Origin: Spinacia oleracea
Taxonomy: Eukaryota > Streptophyta > Magnoliopsida > Caryophyllales > Amaranthaceae
Assembly: GCF_020520425.1 (NCBI RefSeq)
Contig: NC_079487.1
Coordinates: 131,958,385-132,022,384, forward strand
DNA: 64,000 nt
Direction: 5' to 3'
Shown here: positions 22,001 to 34,015 of the stretch, in pieces
Numbering within the stretch: position 1 is the stretch's first letter
Layout of the letters: the number at the start of each line of letters is the position of its first letter
Notes under the pieces: generated by a model
Database searches by the model: none
What the model saw: the letters and a program-made list of their open reading frames with translations, nothing else
What the model was told of the DNA's origin: nothing
Program-made: the position numbers and the translations under genes

Positions 22001-24070
22001 GTTACTAGCAAATGGTATAAATGTGTAATCGGTTGTACAATAAAAGAAATTGAGTAGTCGCGCTTATATTGTAAGAAGAAAGACCCTACTGGATCGGGAT
22101 ATATCTCATAAGTGAATAGGTCCAATTAGTTTTGCAGGGCCAGTTAGACCGTTTAAGAGTGGGAGGGGGTGGATAAGGGATCGGAGATCCCACCCCCAAG
22201 AACCGCAACCTATATCAACTTATATGTTGTTCCTACACCGATTAATTATCACATACTTTTCGAAAATTGTACCTTCTTTTTTCGGGGACCTATGTGAGGG
22301 GTGGTTCCAAATTTATATGTTCTCCAACAATAACCATTTTGTAGGTTTTCGTATTCTTTATCACATTTTATAACAACAAATATGGTGTACTTTGTAATAG
22401 TATCATACTTCGTAGCAAACTAGTCCCTAGTAAAGTATGTTCATCACTAATTTCCGTTTTTAAACTGAAGCAGATGCATTTCGTGGGCTTTTACAATGGC
22501 TGGAATGGTAAGCCCTACCCCCTCTATTCTTTGTTGTTTATTACGACTTACGAGTAGTGCAATTATGAGCTTTTAGTTTTAAAATTATTGCCTCATTCTT
22601 TCTACTATATGAGCCCGTATTACATGAGAAGAGATTGATCACATATAAGTCTGACGGGTTTCCATCCTAAAATCAATTGGTGATAGGTGGAGTAGCCCAC
22701 CAATCTTGTATGTTGGTCAATCTCTATCTATCTCTTCCATGTGGGACTAATTTTCAACTCACATGTGGGTTAATCTTCTCACCGGTTAATTTGTATATAA
22801 CCTGCATTTCTATTTCTTTCTCGTGTTAATATAATTGACAGATTACCAACAGGAGATGTCCACCCAAGTGTTCATCCTCTGTGACAAACCAATAGATGCT
22901 AGCTTCATACTAATCAGCTTCAGAGGCACCGAACCATACGACGCCAATGATTGGAGTACAGATTTCGACTACTCTTTGTACAAGATTCCGAAAGGAAAAA
23001 TTCACATGGGATTCTTAGAAGCCTTAGGTCTAGGGAACCGAGAATATACCCCTACTTTCAGGCATAATCTCCTAAACAAGAACATCAAAGTTTTTTCTGC
23101 ACCAAACATGGGAGACTTAACAGCCTACGTTACTGTTAAAACGAAGGTGAATGAGTTATTGAAAAATCATAGGAACGCGAAGTTTGTTGTGACAGGTCAC
23201 AGCCTAGGTGGCGCTCTTGCGATATTATTCCCAACCGTGTTGATCTTACACGAGGAGAGCGAAATGATGGAGAGGTTGTTGGGTGTGTACACTTTTGGAC
23301 AACCGAGAATTGGTGATCGTAAAATAGGGACGTTCGTGGAAGAGGAACTTAATAAGGGTGAGCTAATTAGGTACTTGAGAGTTGTTTACTGCAATGATGT
23401 CGTTCCTCGACTACCTTATGATGATAAAACTTTCTTGTATAAGCATTTTGGTGTTTGCCTCTACTACAACAGCTTTTACGCTGAGCAGGTACGCTTCTTT
23501 CTTTTTGTCTAAGCTCTGATACCATGCATGTTAGAATGTGTAAACTCAATCACTAAATTGGAGTACGTGTTGTCATTGATCAAATATATATAGTGGGTTA
23601 CGACATTAGTCATAATTGTATTAAGAAATCAAATGCGACTAGAAATCTATTGTATTACTAACTTAATTTAATCTATAGCGTAAATCAACTTTATACCTAG
23701 TTTAATTACGGATAATTTCTTTGTTTAGATCTTAAATTAGTACTCCGTATGAAAATTGAAAAAGAGAGTGATTAATTATGGTTTATTTATGGTATGCATG
23801 AATGTGAAGAAAGTGGAAGAAGAGCCGAACAGAAACTTTAACGGGATGAGGTACCTTATTCCAGCACACGTGAACGCTACATGGGAGTTGATAAGGGCTT
23901 TTATAATGCGTTATATGTATGGCACAGACTATGTAGAGGACTGGTATTCGATTTTTGTGAGGATAGTAGGACTACTTCTACCAGGTATTTCAGCTCATAG
24001 CCCGCTAGATTATGTCAATTCGGTGAGGCTAGGAAGATCACACACAATTCAAATGTCCTCGCTCGATTAA
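19059..24070 (+). CDS. OBL1-like: Class 3 triacylglycerol lipase, OBL1-like
   Basis: Five exons: 19059-19416, 21122-21354, 22474-22507, 22842-23488 and 23810-24070, coding for 510 aa, close to the size of oil-body lipase OBL1. These enzymes hydrolyse tri- and diacylglycerols at lipid droplets. Residues about 60-110 form a hydrophobic amphipathic region (WVIVVSVLVMKLIKLFGKPL) of the kind that anchors OBLs. The class 3 core is in exon 4: FRGTEPYDANDWSTDFDY, then the nucleophile elbow VTGHSLGGAL with catalytic Ser329. TFGQPRIGD and YCNDVVPRLPYDD follow, the latter containing the likely acid Asp394. Exon 5 carries GMRYLIP, NATWELIRA and AHSPLDYVNSVRLG; the His in AHSPLDY is a candidate third triad member. 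The start is the ATG beginning MNGGDEWRFMIVRPE; earlier in-frame codons lie beyond the likely transcription start. Intron 2 has a GC donor (AAG then GCAAGT). Introns 1-2 carry several mobile elements. Confidence 0.95.
20141..20370. mobile_element. Half of a long-TIR element in lipase intron 1
   Basis: GGCAAATTTG, then ACGACCTTTTATAACCC and AAATTTTGCGAGAAATGACC match the terminal arm of the element at 25291-25836. Only one arm is present, with a CACGTGTGGCTT segment and unrelated sequence beyond, so it is truncated. Confidence 0.65.
20399..20671. mobile_element. Stowaway-like MITE in lipase intron 1
   Basis: The left end CCCCATCCGTATTTTAAAAA pairs with the right end TTTTTTAAACATACGGAGG, with TA outside both ends. 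ATACACTTTGACCG and AAGTATATC lie just inside. Confidence 0.65.
20695..20890 (+). mobile_element. SINE copy in lipase intron 1
   Basis: It shares AGGTTNNGGTTCAAT, CCCCACTAGGG, ACACTTTGAGG and the ATCTATCTTACC tail region with the SINE at 9491-9985 and ends in an A-rich tail. No clean target duplication was found; the B-box region is partly duplicated. Confidence 0.65.
21440..21600 (+). mobile_element. tRNA-related SINE-like sequence in lipase intron 2
   Basis: A B-box-like AAGTTCGAATCCC occurs near 21522-21534, preceded by a region resembling an A-box arm. A second tRNA-like fragment (TTAGCTTAGTTGGTCACGGG) follows near 21745. Both are decayed. Confidence 0.4.
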
Positions 24071-24839
24071 TTAGCCTTTCAATTAGGGTTAGGGCCGGGT
24101 AGTAGTAGTATATAGATCGATTTTGTATGTCTATGGTACCTTAAGTTGGTTTAATTAGGAGTACTTTAAATTATTGCATGGACCATCTAATTTTTGTTTT
24201 CAAATCACCATGGACTTCGGACTTCCCCTTTGTTAATTAAACTAGATGTATTACTGTATGATTGTATCTGTTGAATTTCAGAAGAATATATAATTCCCAT
24301 CTCTCTTTTTGTATGATTGTATCATATCAGGATGTTGTCTTATCTTTTCTTCAACATGAAAACGTACTTCTTGATAGATGCATCATAATCATTTTTTTTA
24401 AAGATTCTTAGTACAACTTTATGTGTCCTATAATTTGTAATAGGTAATTACTCCAAAGGTTAATCACACATTAATAAGCAGAAGCAGGCGATGAATTTAA
24501 CCAACACGTATAAGTTGGTGGAGCTGGACGTTACTAGGTCATCTCAACACAAGTTGGTGGAGTTGGAGGTCATAACTCATAAGGTCTTCTATTCAGCTGT
24601 GTTAACTTGTGTATGTCTGATGACTAACCTGAGATATTACTCGTTTACACGTTGTTGTTTTTATAAAAAGCGAATACAAAGATGTTTTCGAATATCACAT
24701 TACAATTTTATGTGTCGCCTAATTTATACTTCACAAACGTCACCAAATATTTATGAGTTGCACATGCATTACTAATTTACTTTAAGAGGACTTCAAGCAA
24801 CAACTCCAAATGGTGCTTTGTAGTAGTGTACATGAGTAA
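24071..24839. other. 3' flank of the lipase gene, no further gene
   Basis: It contains the presumed 3' UTR and AT-rich spacer. Near 24510-24580 a short stretch, AAGTTGGTGGAG-TGGA-GT, is repeated twice. The open frame over it has no recognisable domain. Confidence 0.5.
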
Positions 24840-25278
24840 GGGGCGGACCTATTAGGACCCCGTGGGATCCCTAGGGACCCCATTATTTTAAAAAAAAATT
24901 TAGAAAGTAAATGTAATTTTAATAAAAAAAGAAAAGAAAAGTACAATTGTGGTCCCCCATAGTAAAAACAATCAGCAACAAAGAGTAGGGGTAAAAGTTC
25001 GGTTTTCTGTTTGGATTATGACCCAAACCGAATCCAAATCGATATAATTCGATTTTTTGTTTTCCAGTCCAAATCCAAACCAAATTACTCTTCGGTCCAC
25101 ACCAAACCAAACTGAAATTTGAAATCTTAGTTCGGTTAAAAACCATAAACCGAAATTTTATGGGCCTCCATTTTTATGGGCCTGATTTTTTTGGGCCTGT
25201 ACAATATTTGGCCCACCAACAAACCCATATCAACAATTAATAATATATGTGCAGTTTTATTAAATAAAATAAATAATA

Positions 25279-26090
25279 CTTCCTCCATTTGCCAAAAAGG
25301 ACCTTTTATAACACAAATTTTGCGAGAAAGGACCTTATATAATTTTTTTTGTGAAAACACACCTTAAAGTAATTTTTTTTGCGAGAAAGGACCTAAGGAA
25401 ATTTTCCGGCATTGACTGAGCTTTTCCGGCCATTGACTTGCACGTGAGCAGCACGCGTGGCTTACGTTGGCTAAAGACATTGATTTTCCCGAGTCTTGAC
25501 TTTTCAAACTTGATTTTATTTCGACTTTTTTTTCAACTTTAGGTTTTAAATCTTAGAATTTTGGAGGAAAATTGGGTGTAATTAGCAAAATAAAGCCACA
25601 CGTGCTTCTCACGTGCAAGTCAATGGCCGGAAAAGCTCAGTCAATGCCGAAAATTTACTTTTGGTTGTCTTTCGCAAAAAAAAAGTACATTAAGGTGTGA
25701 TTTCACCAAAAAAAAATTATATAAGGTCCTTTCTCGCAAAAAAATTTACATTAAGGTGTGATTTCACAAAAAAAATTATATAAGGTCCTTTCTCGCAAAA
25801 TTTGGGTTATAAAAGGTCCTTTTTAACAAATTTGCCTTTTTTTTATTATTGCACCATTTTCCTTTTTCGGAAGTTGCATATTAATTGCACCATTTCCTTT
25901 TTTAGTAAGTTTACCTACATGCAATGACATTTTTATCCTTGTATGGGTGGTGGGGACCAAACCCCACTTGTTCTTTACCTACAACTTGTACTTAATCACA
26001 TGGGTATTTTTGTCAATCTCTCACCTTTTAACACCTTTCTTAATTCTTGTGCCCAATGTAGATGGTGCAATAATAAAAAAATGGAGGAAG
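25279..26090. mobile_element. Stowaway-type MITE split by a later insertion
   Basis: The left end CTTCCTCCATTT pairs with the right end ATGGTGCAATAATAAAAAAA followed by TGGAGGAAG, with TA at both sides. An intact relative at 33351-33606 shows the uninterrupted structure. The insertion at 25291-25836 separates the first dozen bases from the rest. Confidence 0.7.
25291..25836. mobile_element. Element with long terminal inverted repeats (about 200-250 bp)
   Basis: The left arm has AAAAAGGACCTTTTATAACA, TTTTGCGAGAAAGGACC, GGCATTGACTGAGCTTTTCC and then GCACGTGAGCAGCACG. The right arm repeats this in reverse complement. A short TTGACTTT-rich centre separates them. It is a foldback-like or Mutator-like non-coding element; half of a relative lies at 20141-20370. 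Confidence 0.7.
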
Positions 26091-27292
26091 TATAAAGTTT
26101 TACAAGACCCTTAAAATGGCCCAACAATCTTAAAATTTAACGCAACAGAGATTGAAATTCTGAAATAATTCTAAAGATAAATTTAAATGAACATTTAAAG
26201 TAGGAGATGAACAACTCCAATCGATCAGCAGCAAGCAAGCAAGCAACGGCAATGTTAGCAACATCAATAAATCAGCAGCAACGTCAATAAATCAGCCGGA
26301 ACGTCTTTAGAGCAGGGGCTTTTTCCAACGTCTTTTTTTTTCCTCATTTTCTCTAAATCTTGGTTGACTGCTTCTTGGCTTCTTGCTCGCCGGTCTACGG
26401 CCCTACTCCGGTCTGTCGCGTCTGACGCCTCCGGTCTCCGCCTTCTCGTACAACCGCGTAGGTCTGCTGCAGCCTGCAGTGGCGCCGCCGCTAGTGTGCT
26501 CAGTCTCGACTGTGCTGCCCTTCGCCGTTCTGCTCCGTGCTCTACTACCACCCACCGGTCGCCGCTCCGGCCCCGGTGCTCCGGTATCCGTCGTCCGTCG
26601 GCTATGGTAATCTCTTATTTTCTTAACTCTTAATTTTCAATTAATCCATTTATATTGTTCAATCTTAATTTGGTTTTTCTATTTTCTAATTTCAATCATA
26701 GAATACAATTAATTTTGATTTTATAATTTTATTTGTAATATATTGGAAATTTGTAATTTGTTGGAAATACGAAATACTATTATACTAAAGAGCCTTAGAT
26801 TATGTAATTTGTGAAATTGGGGTATAAAGTAGAATAATAGTTATTTGTAATATAACTGTCTTATGAGTAGTGAAATTAAATGAGGCATATAGGCAATTAG
26901 ACATCTAGCCATCTAATCTTAAAAACAGATTTTAAAACAAGCTAATTATAAGAGATTATTCTACTTAAGAGGTTGGTGATATCTGATATTGTAAGTTAAG
27001 TTGTAACCTTATTAAAAAAAATATTATTAATTGTTGTTGTTTGGTTAATTTATACAGTGACTTAGACAATTAATGAGATTTATTAAATTCATGCTATTAT
27101 GAGGCGGTTTCAAGGATGTAAAATCGCCGCGGGCAATTGTAATTTTTTTAAATATGTTTCATTAGTTTTATTGTATCTTTGAACGAAATTAATATTTTGT
27201 TTGTTGAAATTAGTAGGTGACTTTGAAAAACTTTTGTCCAATAAAGTTGTATTAAATTTGGGACCCCATTTTATAATTCTTGGATCCGCCCC

Positions 27293-28000
27293 GGGTAACA
27301 AGTGAGTCGAATTTTCCGGAACTAAGAAAGTATTAAATTACAAGAGACGCTTAAATTGATATTCCAAGCGAGACATTGATTTGAGAGAACTAGACACTAG
27401 ATAGTATATGACCATGATTATTATTATGTGATTCTTATTTGAACTCCAATCTGCATTCGTATTGAACTATTGAGACCTAAGTTTATTCATCTGATTTGTT
27501 ATTGTTCTTGTACATACTATGTAGTACTACGTATATCTTACTTTATTTTATTTATCTTACATATACTCACCTTTTATTTTTCTTTGTGCACAAACTTTGT
27601 TAACTTAGAAGGAGATAGTATATATAGTTCATAAACCTTTTAGATTTATCTTTAAATAGACGTGCAATTTAGAGAGTTCAAATACATTCCTATAAGGTCA
27701 GATAAGAAAAAGTGCATATAATTTAATTTCCACTAAATCCAAACGGATCCTCAGCAGAAAAAGTTAGGTAAATAACGCAAATGGAAGAACAAATATGGGA
27801 GAATCATTACCCTGCGGAAATCTCGTACTCGTGAACTCTTTATCCCTTGATTAATAAACTAGCTTAATTTACCCCCCAAAAAAAATAAATCGCAAAAGCA
27901 TTGAAATCAGAGTGATTACTGCTCCTTCCCCAAATTTATACTCCGTACTATCCTAAAAGAGAGAGTTAGCTTGATTCTTTTCGTGAAATTGAATTTACTC
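27293..28000. other. Upstream region of the YRDC gene
   Basis: AT-rich spacer with no open frame of interest. The YRDC transcription start probably lies near 27900-27960, but no convincing TATA box was fixed. Confidence 0.45.
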
Positions 28001-28006
28001 ACTCAG

Positions 28007-28095
28007 GTAAATATATTCTTCCGAATTCAAACCCGAAAATTTATTGGCATACTGATAATGAAACCATAGCTAAAATCTTCGTTTGATTTGAACAG
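28007..28095 (+). other. Probable 5' UTR intron of YRDC
   Basis: CTCACTCAG then GTAAAT at 28007 and TTTGAACAG ending at 28095 form a plausible 89-bp intron 48 bp upstream of the ATG. Inferred from splice signals only. Confidence 0.5.
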
Positions 28096-28142
28096 TTGGA
28101 GTTTGCAGAAACTTAGAGAGATCGAATATCCGAAGCATAGAT

Positions 28143-31100
28143 ATGAATTTCCCGACTCGGATCACTGAGAGATTGCCCTTTCTTGAAGTTCTAAGCAGTC
28201 CTATATTCTCTGGTAGAGGTACGCCGTTCGTTTCAGAATACTCGTAACACTGTTTGAATCATATTGTTTAAAGGTTTGAACCTGAACCACGTCTGTTGGC
28301 TTCCAGGAGTGTCCAAGCAGGATTATGTGCATTTGAAGCAGCCTTTTCGGAGATTTACCGGGGTTCGGGCGAATACGGTTCCGACTGTAGATGGAAATTT
28401 AAAGAATGGGAGAAGGGTTGTTCTCCCTGCAACTAAAGAGTACGCAGATGAGGCAATTCAATCAATCAATGCAGGGAAAGTCATTGCTGTGCCAACCGAT
28501 ACATTGTATGGCTTTGCTTGTGATGCTTGGTATGCTCTTCAACTTTGTTTTCTTTTCATTTCATTTCTTCAACTTTGGTAGGGTTGGTATGTTCATGTTT
28601 AGTGCTTTACAATATTATGCACATTTGGGTAGAACGTGGAGATATAATTCTAAATCATTCTTACTTTGGTGAATTGGCGAAGAAACCTATTGATAAGGGT
28701 ATTGGGCTTTAAAGACCTAGATGTATTGGGGTTTAAAGACCTAGATGTTTTGAAGCAAGTTGTAGCAAATGATTTTGAGAATTTTATGGCGGGCTAAAGT
28801 TCACAATGTTCCATTGTAGTCCCCCTTTGTGGTATGGATCAGAGGACGGAAAATCTCCTAAATTATTGTTCGAACGCAAACTTGAAAGTTGAAATTTCTT
28901 GATACAGTATATCATATATAGAAAACATTAACCTATAGATGGTCACTGTCCTGTGGCTGGAGTTGCTTAACAATTTTGCATCTACATATTTTACTATGTC
29001 AAGTAGTATTATAAGGTTAAGTTTGGAGGACTATGGTAGAAGTGGGAATTCCATGATGTGATAAAAAAGGGGTTGTGCATCTCTTGTTCCTGGTAATAAA
29101 GGCTGATTTAGATTTTGCATCACATATGGTCATTATCCATGTGAGAAGAGGTGCTGTCCCAATTTTTATCAGGGTAGTAATATAGGCTAGGCAATCTGAA
29201 ACTTGGTTAAAAAATGTAAGGTTGTTGATGCCAGGGAAATTTTGGAAGAATATCTAAACGGAAGTGACGGTGTTTCATGCTGTCGTGGAAATGGTTTTCT
29301 AGAGGGCTGAAATCCGCTCAGGTTCACACACTTTCTTGAGGAGCCACTGGCTAAACCCTATATTTATCTATATCTGGAGCAACGTGGTGATTTATTGAAT
29401 TATACCCTGTTGCGCCTCCAGATGCTTTGCAGTGTGATTTGCTACCTGCAGTTGTGGCTAGTAGTATGTGAAGGGTTCAGTTCAAAATGTTAACTTTGTA
29501 ACTTCATGAGATTCTCAAGTCCTTTTTGAACTCATGTCACAGCTATATATATATATTTTTTTTTGGGGGGGGGGGGGGGGGGGGGGGGGTTGTACCACCA
29601 CTAGATGTCGATATTACTTTAACCGCCTTTAGAGAAGATGCGTAGATAAGAAATGATGTCCTCTAGTCCTTGATGATGAAACATATCAGTATATCACATT
29701 TAGTCATTTATGGAGTAGAATTTAGATGTCCTTTTTCATTGGATGTGGCTAAATTCTTTAGGTTATTATTGTTTTCTTAGTTTATGACATGAGTTGGCGA
29801 TTGGATAGTGGCTATGGATACTTGCTACTGTTATTGTCCACAGGAAAACCTAAACCAGAATATCCACATGGTGTTAAAAAGCATTATTTCGTGGTTTTGA
29901 TGGAACTTAGGGTTTGAATACATCAGTGTTATGTTACTGCCACAAGCAGTCATGATGCTGTTACTATGAGCGTGTCATCTCCTATTTTATTCTATCAGAA
30001 ATGTTTTCTCCAGGGGTCTTCAGCAACAGTATCTCTGCTTCTTAGGATAACGTCTCCATAGTCCATACCTTGCCAGTGGTAGGTTACCCTGTCCTGTTTA
30101 ACAACAGAGATGCTCTCTATTGAATGGTGGAAGCTATCTAAATGACTAATATGTTCAGTTTTGCATAACAGGGAAATAATTAAAAAAAAGTATGTTGTTC
30201 CCATAGAGATTATTTTTAGAATTTCTGAAATAAGTCCCATCAAGGAGTTCTGTGTTGGAATTTGAAAAGTGTTCCAGGTTTGGACAATCTTCAAGAAAGT
30301 TGGAACCTTTTTGAGGAGATTTTTAACTTCCAAATAGCACATGTAGGAGGTCTCCTGTCCCTAAACTCCATCAATATCCATTACTTCATTCTAATAAAAT
30401 TGAGCTGGTCAATCTGGTTTTCCCATGAGGTGGGTATCACAATTGTGGATTAATACCGGAGAACATTGACTGAACTTGATCCACATCTATCCAAGTAATT
30501 GATTATGTAGGACACCTTAAGTTTGACTATATCTTTCCAATTTCACTGATAAGTCTCCTTGAAGTTCCCATTTTAATGTGAATGCTGACCACAAATCTTA
30601 CCATCTCTACCTTTCTCTGTCTCTCTTTCTTTACACATCCCATACCCTTCTGTATCTTTACAGTATTGGGGTCAAGACAATTAGGAATTTAGGAGCTTTC
30701 TCTTAAAGTCAATTGAAGGTCAAAAACTCAAACCATCATCTAAGGCTTACAAAGGATTTCACCGAAGAGAATTTCTTGTGCAACTAATGAATGATTTGAG
30801 GATAACTCAATCAAAGTGAATTCATTTCTCTGGTTAGTTACATGTAGTATTGTAGACAAAACAACTCGCAATGTAGTTTCCATATATCAGTATGCATTTG
30901 TTTCTGAGTTTGTTATTTCAATCTCTCTTTTCTGCAGTTCTAGAGAAGCTGTCAACAGGATATATCAGATCAAAGGGCGCAAGCTTACAAGCCCTCTTGC
31001 AATATGTGTCGGGGATGTTTCAGACATAAAGCGGTTTGCATTTACAAATGATTTGCCAGAAACTTTGCTTGATGCTCTCCTTCCTGGTCCCGTGACTTTA

Positions 31101-31906
31101 GTTTTGAGGCGAGGTTTGTGGCCATTTCTCTGATTCTTTATTAATAAAATGAATGATATATTGTGAAAGTTGACTGTCTGCTGGTTCTGCAGTACATTTT
31201 TGTTTAACACTGATCTCTCTAAATTACCTTATAATAGTTGTCTCATCCTCTCTACGCCACACCATTTAAGTGGGGTACATTTTAGAATTTGATAATAATC
31301 TATTTTTATTCTGGAAATGTGACTTTTAATTCTAGATACAAGGAGAACTATCAAAGAAAACCTGACAAACTCAAACAATTTACAATACATTTATCAGTTG
31401 TCAACTAAAAGAACTTATTTCAGGAGATTCAAGTATTTTGGAGAAGTCCCTGAATCCAGGAATAGATAGTATCGGTGTTCGAGTACCTGATAACGACTTT
31501 ATAAGGATAATAGCTCGGGGTTCTGGAAGTGCATTGGCCCTTACTAGTGCAAATTTGACTGGGCATCGCAGCAGTGTCTGCATCAAAGATTTTGAGGGTT
31601 TGTGGGGACACTGTGCATATGTGTATGATGGTGGTGAGCTTCCAATGGGTCGTGCAGGATCTACAATTGTAGATTTGACAAATTCTGGAAAATACAAGAT
31701 AATAAGGCCTGGCAGGTTAGAAATCAAATTTAAGCATACAGTTTGGTTTATATGATTGATTACTGTTACTGTGCCAAGTATTTGTTTTGTGTGATGATTT
31801 GTTTATAACTTGTTCCTTATATTGGAAAATCTGCAGCGCGAGGGAAGAAACTATTGAAATCCTGCAGGATCATTTTCTTATAGAAGAGAAGACTGATAAT
31901 TCATGA
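28143..31906 (+). CDS. YRDC: Threonylcarbamoyl-AMP synthase, YRDC/Sua5 family
   Basis: Five coding exons: 28143-28218, 28274-28529, 30938-31113, 31424-31715 and 31837-31906, giving 289 aa. The family makes threonylcarbamoyl-adenylate from Thr, bicarbonate and ATP, the first step of N6-threonylcarbamoyladenosine (t6A) at tRNA position 37. The domain begins near residue 80 (TKEYADEAIQSINAGKVIAV). Seen are PTDTLYGFACDA (99-110), KGRKLTSPLAI (123-133), LLPGPVTLVLRR, IGVRVPDN and ALTSANLTG (208-216). GRAGSTIVDLT and RPG close the core. About 75 N-terminal residues precede the domain, and organelle targeting is possible but not shown. There is no Sua5 C-terminal domain, as in YRDC-type enzymes. Intron 2 is 2.4 kb and holds a 25-G run. 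Confidence 0.94.
29565..29589. repeat. Run of 25 G in YRDC intron 2
   Basis: An uninterrupted G run preceded by TATATATATA and a T run. It could form G-quadruplex structure; length is prone to sequencing error and polymorphism. Confidence 0.9.
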
Positions 31907-32048
31907 ATATTCAACTTAATTTTTGCATGAGCTAATTGTTGGAGGTCTTCCAATGCTTTACGTGCAAGTCTGCAATTTTGTTCAACTTTGTATGATAGTA
32001 TTACCAGTATGCTTTACTGTAATCATATTCTTTTGTTTTTAAAGTCAT

Positions 32049-32533
32049 CCAGGCAGTAGCGGGTAGTAGGTAGCAGTTGGAGTAGCGGGTAGTAGGTAGC
32101 AGTTGGAGTAGCGGGTAACGGTGAATAGTAGCTGGTAACGGTTAGCTGTCAAAGTAGCGGGTAACTAATATGAGGGTTCGGTAAAAATAGCGGGTAACTA
32201 ATATGAGTGTTCGGTAAAAGAAGCGGTTTGTATTATAAAATAAAATAAAAGCTGAAATATTATTTTAAAATTTAATATAAATTTGTCAAACACTACTTGT
32301 TACCTTAAACGCTACTAATTTTAACGTTTGATAAAAGCTACTCAACTCTACATTCACCACTAACCGCTACCTAAAACTCTACCTTGCCAAACACTTCAAA
32401 TTTTACAAGTAGCGTCTTGACTCTGTTAAAATGCTACACGTTGCCTCACCAAATACTTACAAAATTTTACAAGTAGAGTTTTAAATCGGTTAAAAGCTAC
32501 CCGCTACTTCAAACGTTACCGTCGAATACGCCC
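32049..32533. mobile_element. Truncated Harbinger-type MITE related to that at 10864
   Basis: The same AGTAGCGGGTAACGG interior and AGCTACCCGCTACTTCAAACG right part end in GAATACGCCC, followed by TAA. The left terminus (TTGTTCGG) is missing or diverged, and a TATGAG-TGTTCGGTAAAA segment is duplicated inside. Confidence 0.65.
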
Positions 32534-32596
32534 TAAACCTGCATTTAGGGTTTTATGTATTGTATTTAGTACTTTCTCGTAGTATATTTATTGTAT

Positions 32597-32720
32597 ACTC
32601 CCTCCGTCCCGGAATACTAGCTTGAACCGGTTTGACCGGCACAGAGTTTAATACAAAGTAATTGACTTATTATTATTAAATAAATGGTAGTTGATAGTGG
32701 GGTATTTTTTTAATATAGAT
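32597..32720. mobile_element. 5' fragment of a Stowaway-type MITE
   Basis: It starts CTCCCTCCGTCCCGGAATAC and shares TTTGACCGG, TTGACTTATTA and TAGTTGATAGTGGGGTATTT with the element at 12290-12611. The right half is replaced by unrelated sequence (TATATCCCGTGCATG...). Confidence 0.6.
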
Positions 32721-33350
32721 TAGATTATATCCCGTGCATGTACGGATTTTGATCATTTTTTCACAAAATATTTAACTGATTATCCCTAAATTACTGCATA
32801 GTTAATTAGTTATAACATTTTTAACATATTCATATAAATTTATTCATCTAATATGCATATTTAAAATGTTAATATGGTCATTTGACCAATAGATTGAGTG
32901 ATAGGTTTTCCATTATTAATACAGAGAGTTGACTAAAATATTACCAATTTAGAATAATTACTATTACGCCGTATCTATTATTTGCCATAATTTATAAACT
33001 AAATTTTGTTTCCATACATAAGAATAAAAATAAAATAAAACAGATACACTTTTTAGGAAAGTGATTTTTTGCGGAAAAAAATTACACCAAGAATAGACAC
33101 GTATCTATAGTAATAGATTGGGTGTATGTGTCAACTTCTAATTATATTAGGTTTCCTAGATCAATTAGGAGTTGTGTTGTAATCCTTATATATATATATA
33201 TGATCAATAGAATCGGGAGTTTCACAGTGTCTATAAACGGTTGGCTTGCAGATTTCTGTTGTAGGGCACGGAATTCTTCGTATATCACGGAACTCCCGTC
33301 GGTATCGAACGGCCACTCACCTTCCCTAGACATCAACCAGGTAAACAATA
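32721..33350. other. Intergenic, possible retroelement remnant
   Basis: About 33120-33230 (TAGGTTTCCTAGATCAATTA, TAATCCTTATATATATATAT) resembles the transcription-start part of a Copia-type LTR. No coding domain follows. The short open frame ending at a GTAAAC near 33342 is unrecognised. Confidence 0.35.
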
Positions 33351-33606
33351 CTTCCTCCATTTTTTTTAATTGCACCATCTTGGATTTCACGCTTGCCAAT
33401 GCACTATTTTAACCACTAATATCTCTCATTATAAATTTTAAAAAATTATAAAAATTTGATAATTTTAAAGTATATTTCGAGACTAATCTAACAAGATCCT
33501 ACTTGAATATATTTTTCCTTACATATAAATCACAAAAAATAACTATATAAGAATATGTGAATAGTGCTAAAACCAAGATGGTGCAATTATAAAAAAATGG
33601 AGGAAG
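33351..33606. mobile_element. Stowaway-type MITE, 256 bp
   Basis: The left end CTTCCTCCATTTTTTTTAAT followed by TGCACCATCTTGG is matched by the right end CCAAGATGGTGCAATTATAA followed by AAATGGAGGAAG, with TA on both sides. Same family as the split copy at 25279-26090. Confidence 0.85.
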
Positions 33607-34015
33607 TATGTGAATAGTAGAAACTAATTATCAGAAAATTTACCATTAAACATGTTTTATTTAATAAATTATTTTATTTCTGTGTGAATTGGAAGATTGC
33701 AAGAGATTTGCACTTTGCAGGATCGACTCCGTCAGCATATTTTCAATTTGCATTATTATATTACGTTTTTCATGAGCAGAATCGTACTTCCGAGTCACTT
33801 GGTACAATATTTCAAAAATCAACCGTCAATAGATATAACCGAACAACCTTTATTTTATGTGACAAATTCTGAGTGTTGAAAGGTTTTATCATGTTGATTA
33901 CCGATTTTAGGTCAATGATTACTTTAATTTTTGCAATATTTATCGGAGTACTTTTGTTTGTTTATTTTTTGTGGTTTATATTTTAAGAAAAAAATATATT
34001 AAGATCTTGTTAACG

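Larger units (their letters stand above)
24840..27292. mobile_element. hAT-like non-autonomous element hosting nested insertions
   Basis: The left end GGGGCGGACCTA and the complement of the right end (GGGGCGGATCCA) are inverted repeats. Internal GGGACCCCATTATTTT (near 24878) mirrors GGGACCCCATTTTATAAT (near 27260). No clean 8-bp target duplication was found; GAGTAA/GGGTAA at the edges is only suggestive. About 26370-26610 is a GC-rich stretch ending GGCTATG then GTAATC, resembling a leader exon of a captured or element gene. No transposase remains. It contains a MITE (25279-26090), itself split by another element. Confidence 0.55.

Noticed and set aside
26264-26633. Alanine/arginine-rich frames on both strands
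   Set aside because: GC-rich sequence without stops inside a transposon. No domain and no continuation across the donor-like site.
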